This document shows positions 32,956 to 42,181 of a stretch of 64,000 nucleotides of DNA, one piece after another (position 1 is the first letter of the stretch; the number at the start of each line of letters is the position of its first letter). Below the pieces are notes generated by a model. It was not told the origin of the DNA, searched no databases, and was given only the letters and a program-made list of their open reading frames with translations. A program made the position numbers and the translations under genes. Source of the stretch: Candidatus Krumholzibacteriia bacterium. Lineage in GTDB: Bacteria; Krumholzibacteriota; Krumholzibacteriia; G020349025. Location: NCBI GenBank assembly GCA_035649275.1, contig DASRJW010000024.1, positions 1 through 64,000 of the forward strand, read 5' to 3'.

Positions 32956-33554
32956 GTCCCCATGGAGGCATCTGCAATGTCATCGTCCTGATGGCGATCC
33001 TGGGGTGCGAGCCGGCGGCGAAGCAGCCGTCACCCGCAATCTTGGCCGAGGCTCGCAGGGAGCTCGAGGCTCGGGGCCGAGCGGATCAGGCCGTGCGCGA
33101 GGGTTTCGGCGTGGGAGGGTCGGTGGACACGATCCAGGCGCGGGCGATGATGCATACCGATTCCATGAATACCGCCTGGCTCAAGAATTACGTGGCCCGC
33201 TGGGGGTGGCCGACCTCGGCACAGGTGGGGCGGGAGGCGGTCGAGGCTGCCTTCCTGATCGTCCAGCATGCAGTGCAGGACACGGCGTTCATGCGTTCGA
33301 TGCTTCCGGCCATCGAAGAAGCGTACCGCCGGGGTGATCTCGAAGGCGCCGCTGTGGCGATGCTCACCGATCGAGTCGCCGTGAAGACCGGGCATCCCCA
33401 GATTTACGGTACCCAGCTCTCCCTCAGGGAAGGACGCTGGGTGCTGGACTCGATCGCCGACTCGGCGCACGTGGACGAGCGGCGTCGCCAGATGGGGTTG
33501 CCGCCCTTGGCCGAATACCTACGGTTGGTGGATTCCTTGACCACGGGACATTAG
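32952..33554 (+). CDS. DUF6624-like lipoprotein
   Basis: Predicted lipoprotein of 200 residues; signal VIVLMAILGC with lipidation at C19. The C-terminal domain has the pattern of DUF6624 proteins: WLKNYVARWGWPTSAQVGRE, AAFLIVQHAVQDTAFM, LTDRVAVKTGHPQIYGTQLS. Function of the family is unknown to me. Starts in the stop codon of the damaged methyltransferase gene, so the pair was probably co-transcribed. Nothing ties it to the tryptophan locus upstream. Confidence 0.8.
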   Translation: MSPHGGICNVIVLMAILGCEPAAKQPSPAILAEARRELEARGRADQAVREGFGVGGSVDTIQARAMMHTDSMNTAWLKNYVARWGWPTSAQVGREAVEAAFLIVQHAVQDTAFMRSMLPAIEEAYRRGDLEGAAVAMLTDRVAVKTGHPQIYGTQLSLREGRWVLDSIADSAHVDERRRQMGLPPLAEYLRLVDSLTTGH

Positions 33555-33614
33555 GCGGCATCGGAGCCAGTCTCCCATGGAGACCAGCATGGGAAGGAGC
33601 GGTGAGGAGAGCTC

Positions 33615-34028
33615 GTGGCGAAATACGAAGTGAAGGCGATCGGGCGGGTCGAGTCGCCGCTCACGGACCTCGAATCGGCCCCGCGGCAAGCCGACGAAGG
33701 CGCGCCTGCGGCCTGGCTCGTCTTCGAGGCGGAAGTGCTGGCTGGGCTACGCAATCTCCGGCCCGGCGACGAGGTCCTCGTCTTCACCTGGCTCGATCGC
33801 GCGCGTCGTGACGTGTTGAGCGTCCGCCCGCGTGGGGACACGTCGAGGGAGGAGGAGGGCGTCTTCAGCACCCGGTCGCCGCAGCGGCCGAATCCCATCG
33901 GTTTGCACCGAGTGGAGATCACCGCCATCGAGGGGCGGCGAGTGCGGGTGCGCCATCTCGAGGCGCTCGATGGGACGCCGATCCTCGACCTCAAGCCGAT
34001 TCTGAGCGAAGACATCGGCCAGCGCTGA
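33615..34028 (+). CDS. trmO: tRNA (t6A37-N6)-methyltransferase TrmO
   Basis: UPF0066/TsaA-family enzyme that methylates the N6 of threonylcarbamoyladenosine at position 37 of some tRNAs. GTG start 33615; 137 residues covering the core domain only (E. coli TrmO is about 235). Motifs: KAIGRVESP at the start, LVFTWLDRARRDVL, FSTRSPQRPNPIGLHRVEI near 83-101 and DGTPILDLKP near the end. Followed by a strong hairpin terminator. Confidence 0.88.
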   Translation: MAKYEVKAIGRVESPLTDLESAPRQADEGAPAAWLVFEAEVLAGLRNLRPGDEVLVFTWLDRARRDVLSVRPRGDTSREEEGVFSTRSPQRPNPIGLHRVEITAIEGRRVRVRHLEALDGTPILDLKPILSEDIGQR

Positions 34029-34034
34029 GTCGGC

Positions 34035-34057
34035 GCGGGGTTTCTTGGGAACCCCGC
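34035..34057. terminator. Bidirectional terminator hairpin
   Basis: Perfect 8-bp stem GCGGGGTT (34035-34042) and AACCCCGC (34050-34057) around a 7-base loop, in the 51-bp gap between the convergent trmO and Kelch genes. Suited to end both transcripts, though no long T-run follows. Confidence 0.7.
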
Positions 34058-34079
34058 ACCCTTCGTCGGCAGACCTGCA

Positions 34080-36854
34080 TCACTGTCCGATCACGCAGAC
34101 CTTGCGGGATTGGCTCCTGGCGCCCTGGCTGAGCTTGACCAGGTAAACGCCAGAAGGAAGCTTCGCTTCTCGTCCGAGTCGCACGGTGTGCTGTCCGGGG
34201 CCGAAGGCGGACAGCGGGCGACTCCACACCCGGCGTCCTGCGGTGTCGAGAATCTCGATCGCCCCCTGCACCTGGTCGGGAAGCGAAAACGACAGAGACA
34301 TCTCGCGCACCACGGGGTTGGGGTGCACGGCGTCGAGCCTGAACGCAAGCGGGTAGGCGCTCATGTCGGTGGCACCGGGGATGTCCACCCACGTGACCTC
34401 GGAGTAGCGCTCCGTGCTGCCCGCCATCACGCTGGCGCGATAGGCGTACCGCAGCCCGGCCTGCACGTTGTGATCCTCGTACTGTGCCTGGCCGTCGGAA
34501 CCCAGGGAAGCGCTGCCCGCCCATGCCCACGCGCTGCCATCCAAGGAGCGGTAGACGTTGGCGTGCAGGAACGCGCCTCCGAACAGGCTCCAGGTCAAGC
34601 GCACCTCACCGAGCAAGACTTCTACGTTGGTCAGCGCCGGCACCGCCGTCTCCGGATGGGACCAGGTGAGCGCCCAGGTCTCGTCCAGGCCGGGGCCGAG
34701 CCCGCCGTGCATCACCATTCGATCGCGCTCGCGGTCGTAGACGGCTGCGTGTCCCCAACGATAGATCGGCGTCGGACCGTCGGGGGTCAGCTGTCGCCAC
34801 TGCGGCTGGCCGCGCAGCGTCAACTCCCAGAGGTCCTGACTGCCGTAGAAGTACAGATTGTCGTAGCCGCCGAAGATGACCAATCGCTCCCGCACTGGGT
34901 CGTAGATCGCCGATTGCTCCTCCCGAGGCGAGGGTGGGGTGCCGAAGGGTGCCAGTTGGACCCAAGTGAGATCGTCCAGCGACAGTGCCCAGACTTCGTT
35001 GAGGAACGTGTACGCGCTTCCGCCGAAGACCAGCATGCGGTGGCGGTCGCTGTCATAGACCAACGAATGGCTGCCCCGGGGGCTCGGCGGCGTGCCGACC
35101 GGCGCGAGTTGCTCCCATTCGGGAACCGCCGGGTCGAGGTTGAGCGCCCACAGATCATTGCGGCGGTAATTCTCCGAAACGCCGTCCCAACCGGCGAACA
35201 GGATCATGCGGTGGCCGCGCGGATCGTAGATCACACCGTGCCCCGCTCGGGCGGCGGGAGGGCCACCGGTGGTGACGAGCACGCTCCAGGTCGGCGGGTT
35301 GGTTGCGAAAGAGAGCTGCCAGAGATCGCCAAAGAGCCGATCGTCCCAGCCTCCGAAGACGATTATCCGATCGCCCTCGGGATCGTAGATTCCCTCCACC
35401 AGGCGCCGGGGGGCCGGCGGGGTGCCGGCGGTCGTGAGCTGGCTCCACACCGGGTGATCGTCGAGCGTGATGGTCCAGGAGCTGTTGAGATAGGATGCCA
35501 CGTTGCTGCCGCCGAACAGCACCATACGGTGCCGGTGTGAATCGTAGGCGGAAGCGAAGGTGTGACGCACCGGTCCGGGACCGGGACCGACGAGAGGATG
35601 GCTCCAGGATGGGGGACCGCTCAAGCTGAGGACGAATGTACCGGTAGGCAGGCGGTAGTTCGTGCCGCCGCCGAACAGGATGGCTCGAGCCCCATCGTCA
35701 TCGTAGACGGCGGTGTGTCCCCAGCGCGGACCGGGTCCAAAGCCGGTCGGCTCGAGCTCGGTCCAAAGCGGCGGGTTGGCCAGCAACAGCGTCCACGTGT
35801 CGCCGTACAAGAACGTGGCGTCGTAGCCACCGTAGATGATCAGTCGATCGTTCCCGGCGTCGTAGATCATCGAGTGCTCTTCGCGCGCTGCCGGCAACAA
35901 CCCGGCCGCGGCGATCGGGGTCCACTCCGGGATTCCGCCGAGCGAAAGGGCCCAGACGTCGTTCCGAAAGTCCGTATCGGTACCGCCGAAGACCACCATG
36001 GCCTGGCGCAAATCGTCGTAGACCGCCTCATGGCTGGAGCGTGCGGTCGGACCATCCACTGCCGGCGTGAGCTCGGTCCACTCGGGATTCCCGCCGAGGG
36101 AGAGAGACCAGACGTCCTTGCGGCGCTCCGTCGGGCCGGAAAGGCCGTCGTAGCCAGCGAAGACGATCATCCGATCTCGATCGGAGTCGTAGATCGCCGT
36201 GTGGCCGGCGCGCGCCACCGGAGTCGATCCGGCGGGTTGGAGCTGGCTCCACGTGGGCGGCGCGGTGGTGAAATCGAGTTCCCACACGTCACTCAGCAAG
36301 TCCCAGCTGTAGCCGGCGTACACGACCATGCGATCGCTGTTGGCGTCGTACACGGCGGTGTGGAACGCGCGGCTCAACGGCGGAGTGCCCTGGGTGGTGA
36401 GTGGCTCCCAAGCTGCCTGGGGAACGGTCAGGTCGAGAACCCAGGTGTCGTTGGTGAAACCGCCGAAGATCACCATGCGATCCCGATTCGGATCGTAGAT
36501 CGCGCTGTGTCCGATGCGTGCCGGACCGGCCGCGCCGCCCTGGCCCGAACCGGCGAGCAGAGACCACTCGCCATCGATCGGGTTGCTGGTGAGCGGAGGG
36601 GACGCTAAGGGCCCGGAGGCGATACGGGCACTCCTCAGGTTCGACAACGGGTGAAGCATTCCGCCGTGGGGAATGCGAGTGAGCGCCGTGCGCTCGAAGC
36701 GGACATTGCCGGCCCAAGGGCGAGCGGCACGTGCCTCGACGTCGGGAAGAAGGGTGGCGGTCGATCTTTCCGCGGCGGTAGTCAGGGAAGAGTAGTGGAG
36801 CGCGAGCAAAATGACGGTCGCGACTCCCAGCCTAGAAACCAGGTTCGCGCGCAT
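34080..36854 (-). CDS. Secreted 12-repeat Kelch protein with FlgD/type IX-like sorting tail
   Basis: 924-residue exported protein. Signal peptide at 1-27. From about residue 105 to 780 there are twelve Kelch-type repeats of about 52 residues, each with the pattern GH(S/T)A(I/V)YD..RDRM(V/I)(I/V)FGG, enough for two six-bladed propellers. Then a fibronectin-like module (LTNVEVLLGEVRLTWSLF and RYAYRASVMAGS) and a C-terminal 85-residue domain (HPNPVVREMSLSFSLPDQ, YLVKLSQG) of the FlgD-like/type IX secretion tail kind. Surface or secreted binding protein; ligand unknown. A lac-operator-like palindrome lies 29 bp upstream. Confidence 0.88.
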   Translation of the reverse strand: MRANLVSRLGVATVILLALHYSSLTTAAERSTATLLPDVEARAARPWAGNVRFERTALTRIPHGGMLHPLSNLRSARIASGPLASPPLTSNPIDGEWSLLAGSGQGGAAGPARIGHSAIYDPNRDRMVIFGGFTNDTWVLDLTVPQAAWEPLTTQGTPPLSRAFHTAVYDANSDRMVVYAGYSWDLLSDVWELDFTTAPPTWSQLQPAGSTPVARAGHTAIYDSDRDRMIVFAGYDGLSGPTERRKDVWSLSLGGNPEWTELTPAVDGPTARSSHEAVYDDLRQAMVVFGGTDTDFRNDVWALSLGGIPEWTPIAAAGLLPAAREEHSMIYDAGNDRLIIYGGYDATFLYGDTWTLLLANPPLWTELEPTGFGPGPRWGHTAVYDDDGARAILFGGGTNYRLPTGTFVLSLSGPPSWSHPLVGPGPGPVRHTFASAYDSHRHRMVLFGGSNVASYLNSSWTITLDDHPVWSQLTTAGTPPAPRRLVEGIYDPEGDRIIVFGGWDDRLFGDLWQLSFATNPPTWSVLVTTGGPPAARAGHGVIYDPRGHRMILFAGWDGVSENYRRNDLWALNLDPAVPEWEQLAPVGTPPSPRGSHSLVYDSDRHRMLVFGGSAYTFLNEVWALSLDDLTWVQLAPFGTPPSPREEQSAIYDPVRERLVIFGGYDNLYFYGSQDLWELTLRGQPQWRQLTPDGPTPIYRWGHAAVYDRERDRMVMHGGLGPGLDETWALTWSHPETAVPALTNVEVLLGEVRLTWSLFGGAFLHANVYRSLDGSAWAWAGSASLGSDGQAQYEDHNVQAGLRYAYRASVMAGSTERYSEVTWVDIPGATDMSAYPLAFRLDAVHPNPVVREMSLSFSLPDQVQGAIEILDTAGRRVWSRPLSAFGPGQHTVRLGREAKLPSGVYLVKLSQGARSQSRKVCVIGQ

Positions 36855-37174
36855 CGATGGCCCCTTCCTGCAGGATCAGGGGATTGTGAGCGACAACAAT
36901 ACGTCCAATGCTTCGCATCGTCAAGAATTGCTTCCGACAGCTCGAACGCGGCTCGAGGCAACGGCCTGCGTCGCATCAGCTCAGACGGCCACCTGGAGCC
37001 ACCAACCTTTCGCTCCCCAGTCGGTACTTGTGTTGACGGGGAGTCGCTGAGGGCCCTGGGCAAGCTGGGCCTCAAGGTGCGACATGGGCTCGGGGGCTGG
37101 ATGGACTGACCCCGACTCCGTGAGTACCAGCCCAAAGGCGTTTAGAGCCCTCCGCGCGCAATGGGAGGAACGCC
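36855..37174. other. 320-bp divergent intergenic region
   Basis: Separates the divergent Kelch gene and the Cys-rich secreted protein gene. It is less GC-rich than its surroundings near 36885-36930. Apart from the lac-operator-like palindrome and a GGAGG 6 bases before the ATG at 37175, no gene, RNA or clear -35/-10 pair was recognised. Confidence 0.6.
36883..36900. promoter_or_regulatory. LacI-type operator-like imperfect palindrome
   Basis: ATTGTGAGCGACAACAAT matches the symmetric lac operator at 15 of 18 positions. It lies 29-46 bp upstream of the Kelch gene start (minus strand). No LacI-family regulator is in the window; pattern match only. Confidence 0.3.
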
Positions 37175-37705
37175 ATGAAATCTTGCCTACGACTGTCCAT
37201 TCTCTGCGTCCTGCTTCTCGCTACCGGATGGGCCCATGCAGGGCCAGCGGACGACACTCGAGCCGTCTTCAAGACGCTGCTCACATCTGTTCCCGTGCCT
37301 CCGGAATGGGAGGGAATTTGGGTAACAGTAGACTCGACCGACAACTGCTTTTATCCTGACGGCGCCAGCGCTTTGTCATCCGAGTACTGGATCTGCGCGG
37401 GCCGGGATTTCTATCCTGACGTAACCTGCACAGGGACAGCGACGGCAACGACTCTCCATCTCCACTGCGGCTCCATGGATTGCGGCGACGAATGCTGTAG
37501 TGGCTACAGCGTGACGTTCGACGTTACACGAAATGGAGATTCGTTCGACTCCGTGGAGGTATACGAGGCCTTTTGGGGTTGTGGTTATGAGCTGTGCACG
37601 ACCTTACGCGCCCATGGCACACGCACCGGGCCCGTCCCCAAGGATTACTGTGTCACTCCGGTTTTGCCTACGACCTGGGGTGGCGTGAAAGCCATGTATC
37701 GTTGA
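37175..37705 (+). CDS. Secreted cysteine-rich protein of unknown function
   Basis: 176 residues with a clear signal peptide (LSILCVLLLATGWAHAG) and about eleven cysteines in the mature part, including CGSMDCGDECC near 98-108, so probably disulfide-bonded outside the cytoplasm. No known family is recognised. It ends in TTWGGVKAMYR, which resembles the end of the fibronectin-type protein encoded at 60796 (STHWDVVKRLYRE). Good RBS (GGGAGGAACGCC). Its stop codon abuts the stop of the convergent acyltransferase gene. Confidence 0.7.
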   Translation: MKSCLRLSILCVLLLATGWAHAGPADDTRAVFKTLLTSVPVPPEWEGIWVTVDSTDNCFYPDGASALSSEYWICAGRDFYPDVTCTGTATATTLHLHCGSMDCGDECCSGYSVTFDVTRNGDSFDSVEVYEAFWGCGYELCTTLRAHGTRTGPVPKDYCVTPVLPTTWGGVKAMYR

Positions 37706-39349
37706 TCAGTCCGCTTTGGGCAGGTTGCTCTTCTGGTAGGAGAAGCGGCCGAGGAGGAGACCCACCGTGGTGCGCCGGGCCACTGGCTCGACGGTGCCGC
37801 CGCAGCGCTCGGGGAGCGGCACCGGGCCGCCCGGGAAGGTGACGCCGTAGAGCGAGGAGACGCCCTCGGCGGCCAGGAAGGTCTGCAACGCCGGCATGAG
37901 GGTTTCGCGCCGCGGCGATCCTTGCAGATCCGAGGCCAGGCTGGAATCGCTGGTGAAGGCGGCGCCCTGGGGCAGGGAGACATCGAAACCCTGGGCCGCG
38001 AGCTCGTGCTCGGGATCGCGCACCAGCCAGAGAAGCGCGATGGGACGCTCTTGCCAGAGGGCGACGACGGCGCGCTCCCCGTGGCGCATCCGCGCCAGCG
38101 CCGCGATCAGCATGTCCGACTTCACGCCCTCCTGGCGCACCATGGCCTTGATCTGCGAATAGCGCGCCCACTGCACGCGGAATTCCGAGGGCACCGGGGG
38201 CAAGGGCTGCGCCCGCCAGAGGAACCGGTGCGTGCGTCCCCAGCGCGCGCGGCGCTGGCGTGCCTTCGCCGCCGCTGTGGTCTCGCCGGGCGGGCCCGGA
38301 CGCACGACCTCGTGGGCCCGGGGCTGCACGATCTCCAGCGACACGTTCTCGCGCTTGACGTTGGCGAAGCGCTCCTTGTGCGCCGTCTGCCCCAGGGCGA
38401 AGTCGAACTCCCGCGCGTCGGCGGCGAGGGCGTCCTCGAGCAGCCGCTTCAGCATCACCTCGCCCGGCGAATAGCGGGCGTAGTCGACGTTGAAGCTCGG
38501 CATGTACCAGGTGAAGACGCGGTCGTAGAGGAAGCCGAAGTGGAAAGCGAGGAGCTCATCGCGCCAGCGCAGGGCCGAGAAGCGCAGCCATCCCGATTCG
38601 AGGAGTGTCTGGGAGACGCGCTCGAAGAAGCGCCGGTTGCGCATGTCGTCGAAGAGGCTGCGGTCGCCCGCCATGAAGCGCCGGTCCCGGTGCTGCTCGA
38701 AGAAGTGGGGTAGCAGGTCGGCGACCTCGTCGCTGTCGAGCACGTGCGAGAAGGCCAGGGGGGCCAAGTGCTCGAAGTAGCGGGTGTGGCGTACCAGGCT
38801 GCGCTTGCGGGCGCAGGTTTCGGCGAAGGTACGGCTCTTTTCCAAGGACAGCGCCGGGCAGGCGCCGGCGCTCTGCTTGCGCACCACCCAGCCTTCCGGT
38901 TGCGCTTGTTGCTCCAGGAGCGGCATGGTGGCGCTCGCCGACGGGATGTTCTGCAGCCGCAGGACGTCCCAGCGATCGCGGCGGCGCACGAGCGCCTCGA
39001 AGATCGTGGCGATCACCCAGGGTTTGTTTTCGGCGGCGGCGATGACGTCGGCGTAATCCGACAAGCCGGTGCCGAGGAACTCCACCACCCGGAGGCCGTC
39101 GTCACGGCGGAGCTGCAGAGGCGCGATCCCCACCAGTTCATCGTTGCGCAGCACGGCGAACGTGTACAACTCGGCGTCGGCGCCATAGCACTCCCACCAG
39201 GTGGAGAGCCAATCCCAGGTGAGGAAGATGCTGCGCGTCTCGCTCTGCTTGTGCAGACGGCTCCACGACGCCCGCCCCAGCGGCAGGTCGTGCAGGTTCT
39301 GGCACAAGCGCGTCTGATGTTCCGTCGCCGAAACGAGAAGCTCCGACAT
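37706..39349 (-). CDS. CelD/BcsL-type GNAT acyltransferase
   Basis: 547-residue protein of the CelD-like (Acetyltransf_6/FemAB-related) GNAT group, often linked to cell-surface polysaccharide formation. The ATG at 39349 is preferred (GGTGG upstream); a longer ATG at 39406 adds 19 atypical residues. An N-terminal GNAT half (FLTWDWLSTWWECYG, LVGIAPLQLR) is followed by the typical second half RWRDELLAFHFGFLYDRVFT, YMPSFNVDYARYSPGEVMLK and REFDFALGQTAHKERFAN. The last 170 residues are a degenerate third GNAT-like part. Acceptor unknown; no polysaccharide cluster is adjacent. Confidence 0.8.
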   Translation of the reverse strand: MSELLVSATEHQTRLCQNLHDLPLGRASWSRLHKQSETRSIFLTWDWLSTWWECYGADAELYTFAVLRNDELVGIAPLQLRRDDGLRVVEFLGTGLSDYADVIAAAENKPWVIATIFEALVRRRDRWDVLRLQNIPSASATMPLLEQQAQPEGWVVRKQSAGACPALSLEKSRTFAETCARKRSLVRHTRYFEHLAPLAFSHVLDSDEVADLLPHFFEQHRDRRFMAGDRSLFDDMRNRRFFERVSQTLLESGWLRFSALRWRDELLAFHFGFLYDRVFTWYMPSFNVDYARYSPGEVMLKRLLEDALAADAREFDFALGQTAHKERFANVKRENVSLEIVQPRAHEVVRPGPPGETTAAAKARQRRARWGRTHRFLWRAQPLPPVPSEFRVQWARYSQIKAMVRQEGVKSDMLIAALARMRHGERAVVALWQERPIALLWLVRDPEHELAAQGFDVSLPQGAAFTSDSSLASDLQGSPRRETLMPALQTFLAAEGVSSLYGVTFPGGPVPLPERCGGTVEPVARRTTVGLLLGRFSYQKSNLPKAD

Positions 39350-39528
39350 CAGCCACCTTCCGTCGCACCCGTTGGTCCGCGCCGAGGGCATCCAGTTCCG
39401 TGCCAAGCGCCGGCGTCGGGAGTCCTGACCCGGTACTTGCCCCGGGTGCCGTGGTGCACTAGGATTCGGCCTGCAGGTTGGAGCCGCGGCAGGGTGCGTA
39501 GCGGCACCACGCGCAGGAGAGGGGAACG

Positions 39529-40083
39529 ATGCTCTTCGATCGGCGTCCGTATTACCTGGCCGGGCTCGTGGTCGGACTGGCCGTCGCGGCGTTGATTTGG
39601 TTCGGACCGAAGACGACTCCAGCAGAACGCGTCGCCAAGGACGTGGCGGTGCTCGCCCAGGAACCCTGGGATTCCGTGCGCGTCGTCGACCTCGTCTTCG
39701 AGGGACCGGCGCAACATCCGACGGATGTCATCGTCAAGGGCGTGCGTCCCAATGGCACTCCCGTGGTCGTGCACTTCGCAGCGGACAGTCCGTACACGGC
39801 GCGGTCGGCGATGGAACGCCTGCAAGCGCAGGATCCGGATCGCCTGGCGGAGATCCTCATGGTGCCCCGCTCCCTCGTGCAGCCCGAGTTCCGCTCGCGC
39901 TTCCACCGCGACGCCACCCATGCCGGGATCGCCTATTTCGCCGGCACCCTCCCGGAGGCGGCGACGTCCCCGGCGCCGGGAGCGCCACCGGGTTCGCAGC
40001 AGTCCTCGTCGTTGCCGGCGGATTCTGGCGCGGGATCCGCCGCGCCCGCGGAGACCGCCCAGCCCGCTGCCAACGCGCACTGA
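39529..40083 (+). CDS. Hypothetical membrane-anchored protein
   Basis: 184 residues: one N-terminal helix (YYLAGLVVGLAVAALIWFG, 8-26), a compact soluble part (about 30-135, with VVDLVFEGPAQHPTDVIVKG and FAADSPYTARSAMERL) and a low-complexity Pro/Ala/Ser tail. No family recognised. RBS AGGAGAGGGG upstream of the ATG. The lipid-kinase gene starts 46 bp downstream on the same strand, so the two may be co-transcribed. Confidence 0.65.
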   Translation: MLFDRRPYYLAGLVVGLAVAALIWFGPKTTPAERVAKDVAVLAQEPWDSVRVVDLVFEGPAQHPTDVIVKGVRPNGTPVVVHFAADSPYTARSAMERLQAQDPDRLAEILMVPRSLVQPEFRSRFHRDATHAGIAYFAGTLPEAATSPAPGAPPGSQQSSSLPADSGAGSAAPAETAQPAANAH

Positions 40084-40129
40084 GCCGCCTTCCCTCCGCG
40101 CTGCTGGGTCCCGTCTGCTCCAGTCGGAG

Positions 40130-41164
40130 GTGTTCCTGGAGGCTCGACTCGAACGGGCGTTGCGCGACCGTCTCGAACGCCTGCCGGCTGGGCTCCGGCC
40201 GCGCTTGCCTCGGGACGAGCGCATCGTCTTCATCGACAACCCGAGGTCCGGTGGCGGCACGTACGCGGCGTACGCCGAGTGGGCGCGGCAGCTCTACAAC
40301 TTCTTGGGTTACGACGTGCGGCTGCTGAGCACCGAACGTCCGGGCCACGCCGCGGAGCTGGCGCAGCGCGCTGCCGCAGAAGGCGCCACTCTCATCGTCG
40401 TCTGCTCCGGGGACGGCGGCGTCCGGGACAGCGTCGCCGGCCTCCTCGCACTCCCCGAGGAAAAACGGCCCAAGCTTTCGGTGCTGCCGAAGGGCACCGC
40501 CAACGTGCTCGCCAAGACCTTCGGTCTGCAAGTAGGACCGTTCCCCGACTTCCTGCATGCCTGTTTCCGCCAGCTGTACTGGGCGCGTGAGCGTCCGCTC
40601 GATGTGGGTTTCCTCGACGACACGGCCTTCGCCTGCTTCGCCGGCTTCGGCTTCGATGCCGATCTCATCGAGAACGTTCCCGAACGCGACAAGCGCTTGC
40701 TCAAAGAATGGGCTTACGTGTTCTCCGGGTTGCGTACCCTCTTCGGTTGGAACCCGGCGGAGCGGCGCTTCCGGCCCTACGAATTGCCGCGGATGCGTGT
40801 GCGCGGCACCGATCCCGAGGGGCGCCGGTTGGAGTTGTACGGCTACTTCGTCGCCGTGGGCAACGTGCGCGATTACGGCTCCCGCCTCTTCCCCTTCATG
40901 CGGAACGCCCGGCCCGACGACGGCCTCCTGGACGTGGTCGTGGTGGACACGCGGGATCTGCTCGAGCTGCTGCGCATCGGCCAGCAGGTGCTGGCGCGGA
41001 CGCACCTGCGCCACCCCCTCGTCCATTCCTTCCAGAGCCGCGAACCCTTGGAAGTGGAATCCCTCGAGCATCCCGTGCCGATGCACGTGGACTGCGAGCT
41101 GCTGGCGCGAGAGAGCCGCTGCACGCTCCGCCTGGTCCCGTCGGCGCTCCGTATCCTCGCCTGA
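40130..41164 (+). CDS. Diacylglycerol-kinase-family lipid kinase
   Basis: 344-residue protein of the DagK/YegS/sphingosine-kinase fold, which phosphorylates a lipid alcohol with ATP at the membrane. Motifs: IVFIDNPRSGG (strand 1), VCSGDGGVRDSVAGLL (the GGDGT-like nucleotide loop, here SGDGG) and LPKGTANVLAKTFG; C-terminal MRNARPDDGLLDVVVV and MHVDCEL are usual. Start uncertain: GTG 40130 is the first start codon in frame after the previous gene. The loop change from GDGT to GDGG is conservative. Confidence 0.83.
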   Translation: MFLEARLERALRDRLERLPAGLRPRLPRDERIVFIDNPRSGGGTYAAYAEWARQLYNFLGYDVRLLSTERPGHAAELAQRAAAEGATLIVVCSGDGGVRDSVAGLLALPEEKRPKLSVLPKGTANVLAKTFGLQVGPFPDFLHACFRQLYWARERPLDVGFLDDTAFACFAGFGFDADLIENVPERDKRLLKEWAYVFSGLRTLFGWNPAERRFRPYELPRMRVRGTDPEGRRLELYGYFVAVGNVRDYGSRLFPFMRNARPDDGLLDVVVVDTRDLLELLRIGQQVLARTHLRHPLVHSFQSREPLEVESLEHPVPMHVDCELLARESRCTLRLVPSALRILA

Positions 41165-41212
41165 AGACTCCAGGCGCCCGGCGAGTGGACGGAGGCCGCG
41201 CGGGCACGGGGC

Positions 41213-41992
41213 ATGCACGGAAGCGCCGGCATGCAGCAACAGACATTCCAAGGAGCGTGGGGCGCGCTAGGCGCTGCCCTGCGGGGCGTGATCGCCGCGC
41301 TCGGCATCAGCCTCGGTACCGCCCCGGTGTGCCACGCCCAGGCGGTGGATCGCGTGGCGCTCTTCACCGAGTGGGTGAGTGACGCCGACAGTCCGCCAGG
41401 CCGCCGGGCCGATTATGTCGACCCGATCGTGTTCGCCGCGCGAGGACCGATGTACACCGTCCTCGATGTGGGCACCTTCGCGCGCGGTCTCGAAGTGGGG
41501 GGTACCTGGCGCGATCGGCGGCGCGCGAGCTACACACCCTTCGTCCGCCGGCGTCAGGGCGGCGCCGTGGACGACACGGCCTTCGAGTTCGCCACCGCGC
41601 AGCCACTGCGACGCGTCGTCGGCACCGCGGCGCTGCGCTTGCAGTGGCCCGACCACCCCGAGGATGCCAACGTGCTCTTCATCCCCTCGGTCGGCGCCGA
41701 GATGTACACGAGCGACTACTCCTTCGCCGCTTTCCGCGCCATCCTCGATCCCCGGCCCGGGGCAGGGGTCGCCTTCATGCTCTCGCACCGGTTCGCCCGC
41801 CGGGACGCCTTCTTCGAAACCATGCTTCTGCCGCGCACCGACGGCGTTCTCAACTGGAGCGTGCGCGGCCGCTGGCGCTGGTTCCATGCCGGTTACACCC
41901 GCGACCAGGATTTCGACTACTCCCGCATCGATCGCTCGGTGTGGGTCTTCGGCCTGCAGCTCGACCTCCACCAGGACGATTTGGGCTCCTAA
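41213..41992 (+). CDS. Exported beta-strand-rich protein, probable outer-membrane protein
   Basis: 259 residues with a signal peptide (VIAALGISLGTAPVCHAQA, cleavage near 43; ATG 41231 is an alternative start). The mature part alternates hydrophobic and polar residues and ends in short amphipathic strands (WSVRGRWRWFHAGY, SVWVFGLQLDLH), as in small beta-barrels. No family recognised. Follows the lipid kinase by 48 bp on the same strand. Confidence 0.6.
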   Translation: MHGSAGMQQQTFQGAWGALGAALRGVIAALGISLGTAPVCHAQAVDRVALFTEWVSDADSPPGRRADYVDPIVFAARGPMYTVLDVGTFARGLEVGGTWRDRRRASYTPFVRRRQGGAVDDTAFEFATAQPLRRVVGTAALRLQWPDHPEDANVLFIPSVGAEMYTSDYSFAAFRAILDPRPGAGVAFMLSHRFARRDAFFETMLLPRTDGVLNWSVRGRWRWFHAGYTRDQDFDYSRIDRSVWVFGLQLDLHQDDLGS

Positions 41993-42181
41993 AGGCTCCG
42001 CACCCATTCCGCTCTCCCGACTCGACCTGCCGCCGGGGTCGTCTTGACGAAGCGTGCCGGCCGGCGGACACTGCTCTCTCTTTCTGCTTGCCGCGAGGAG
42101 CCCGTGCGCGGTGACTCCACGGGGATCTGCACCGAGAAGACCAGGGACGAGGTGCCGGATGGCCAGACGTGCGAGGGCCGC

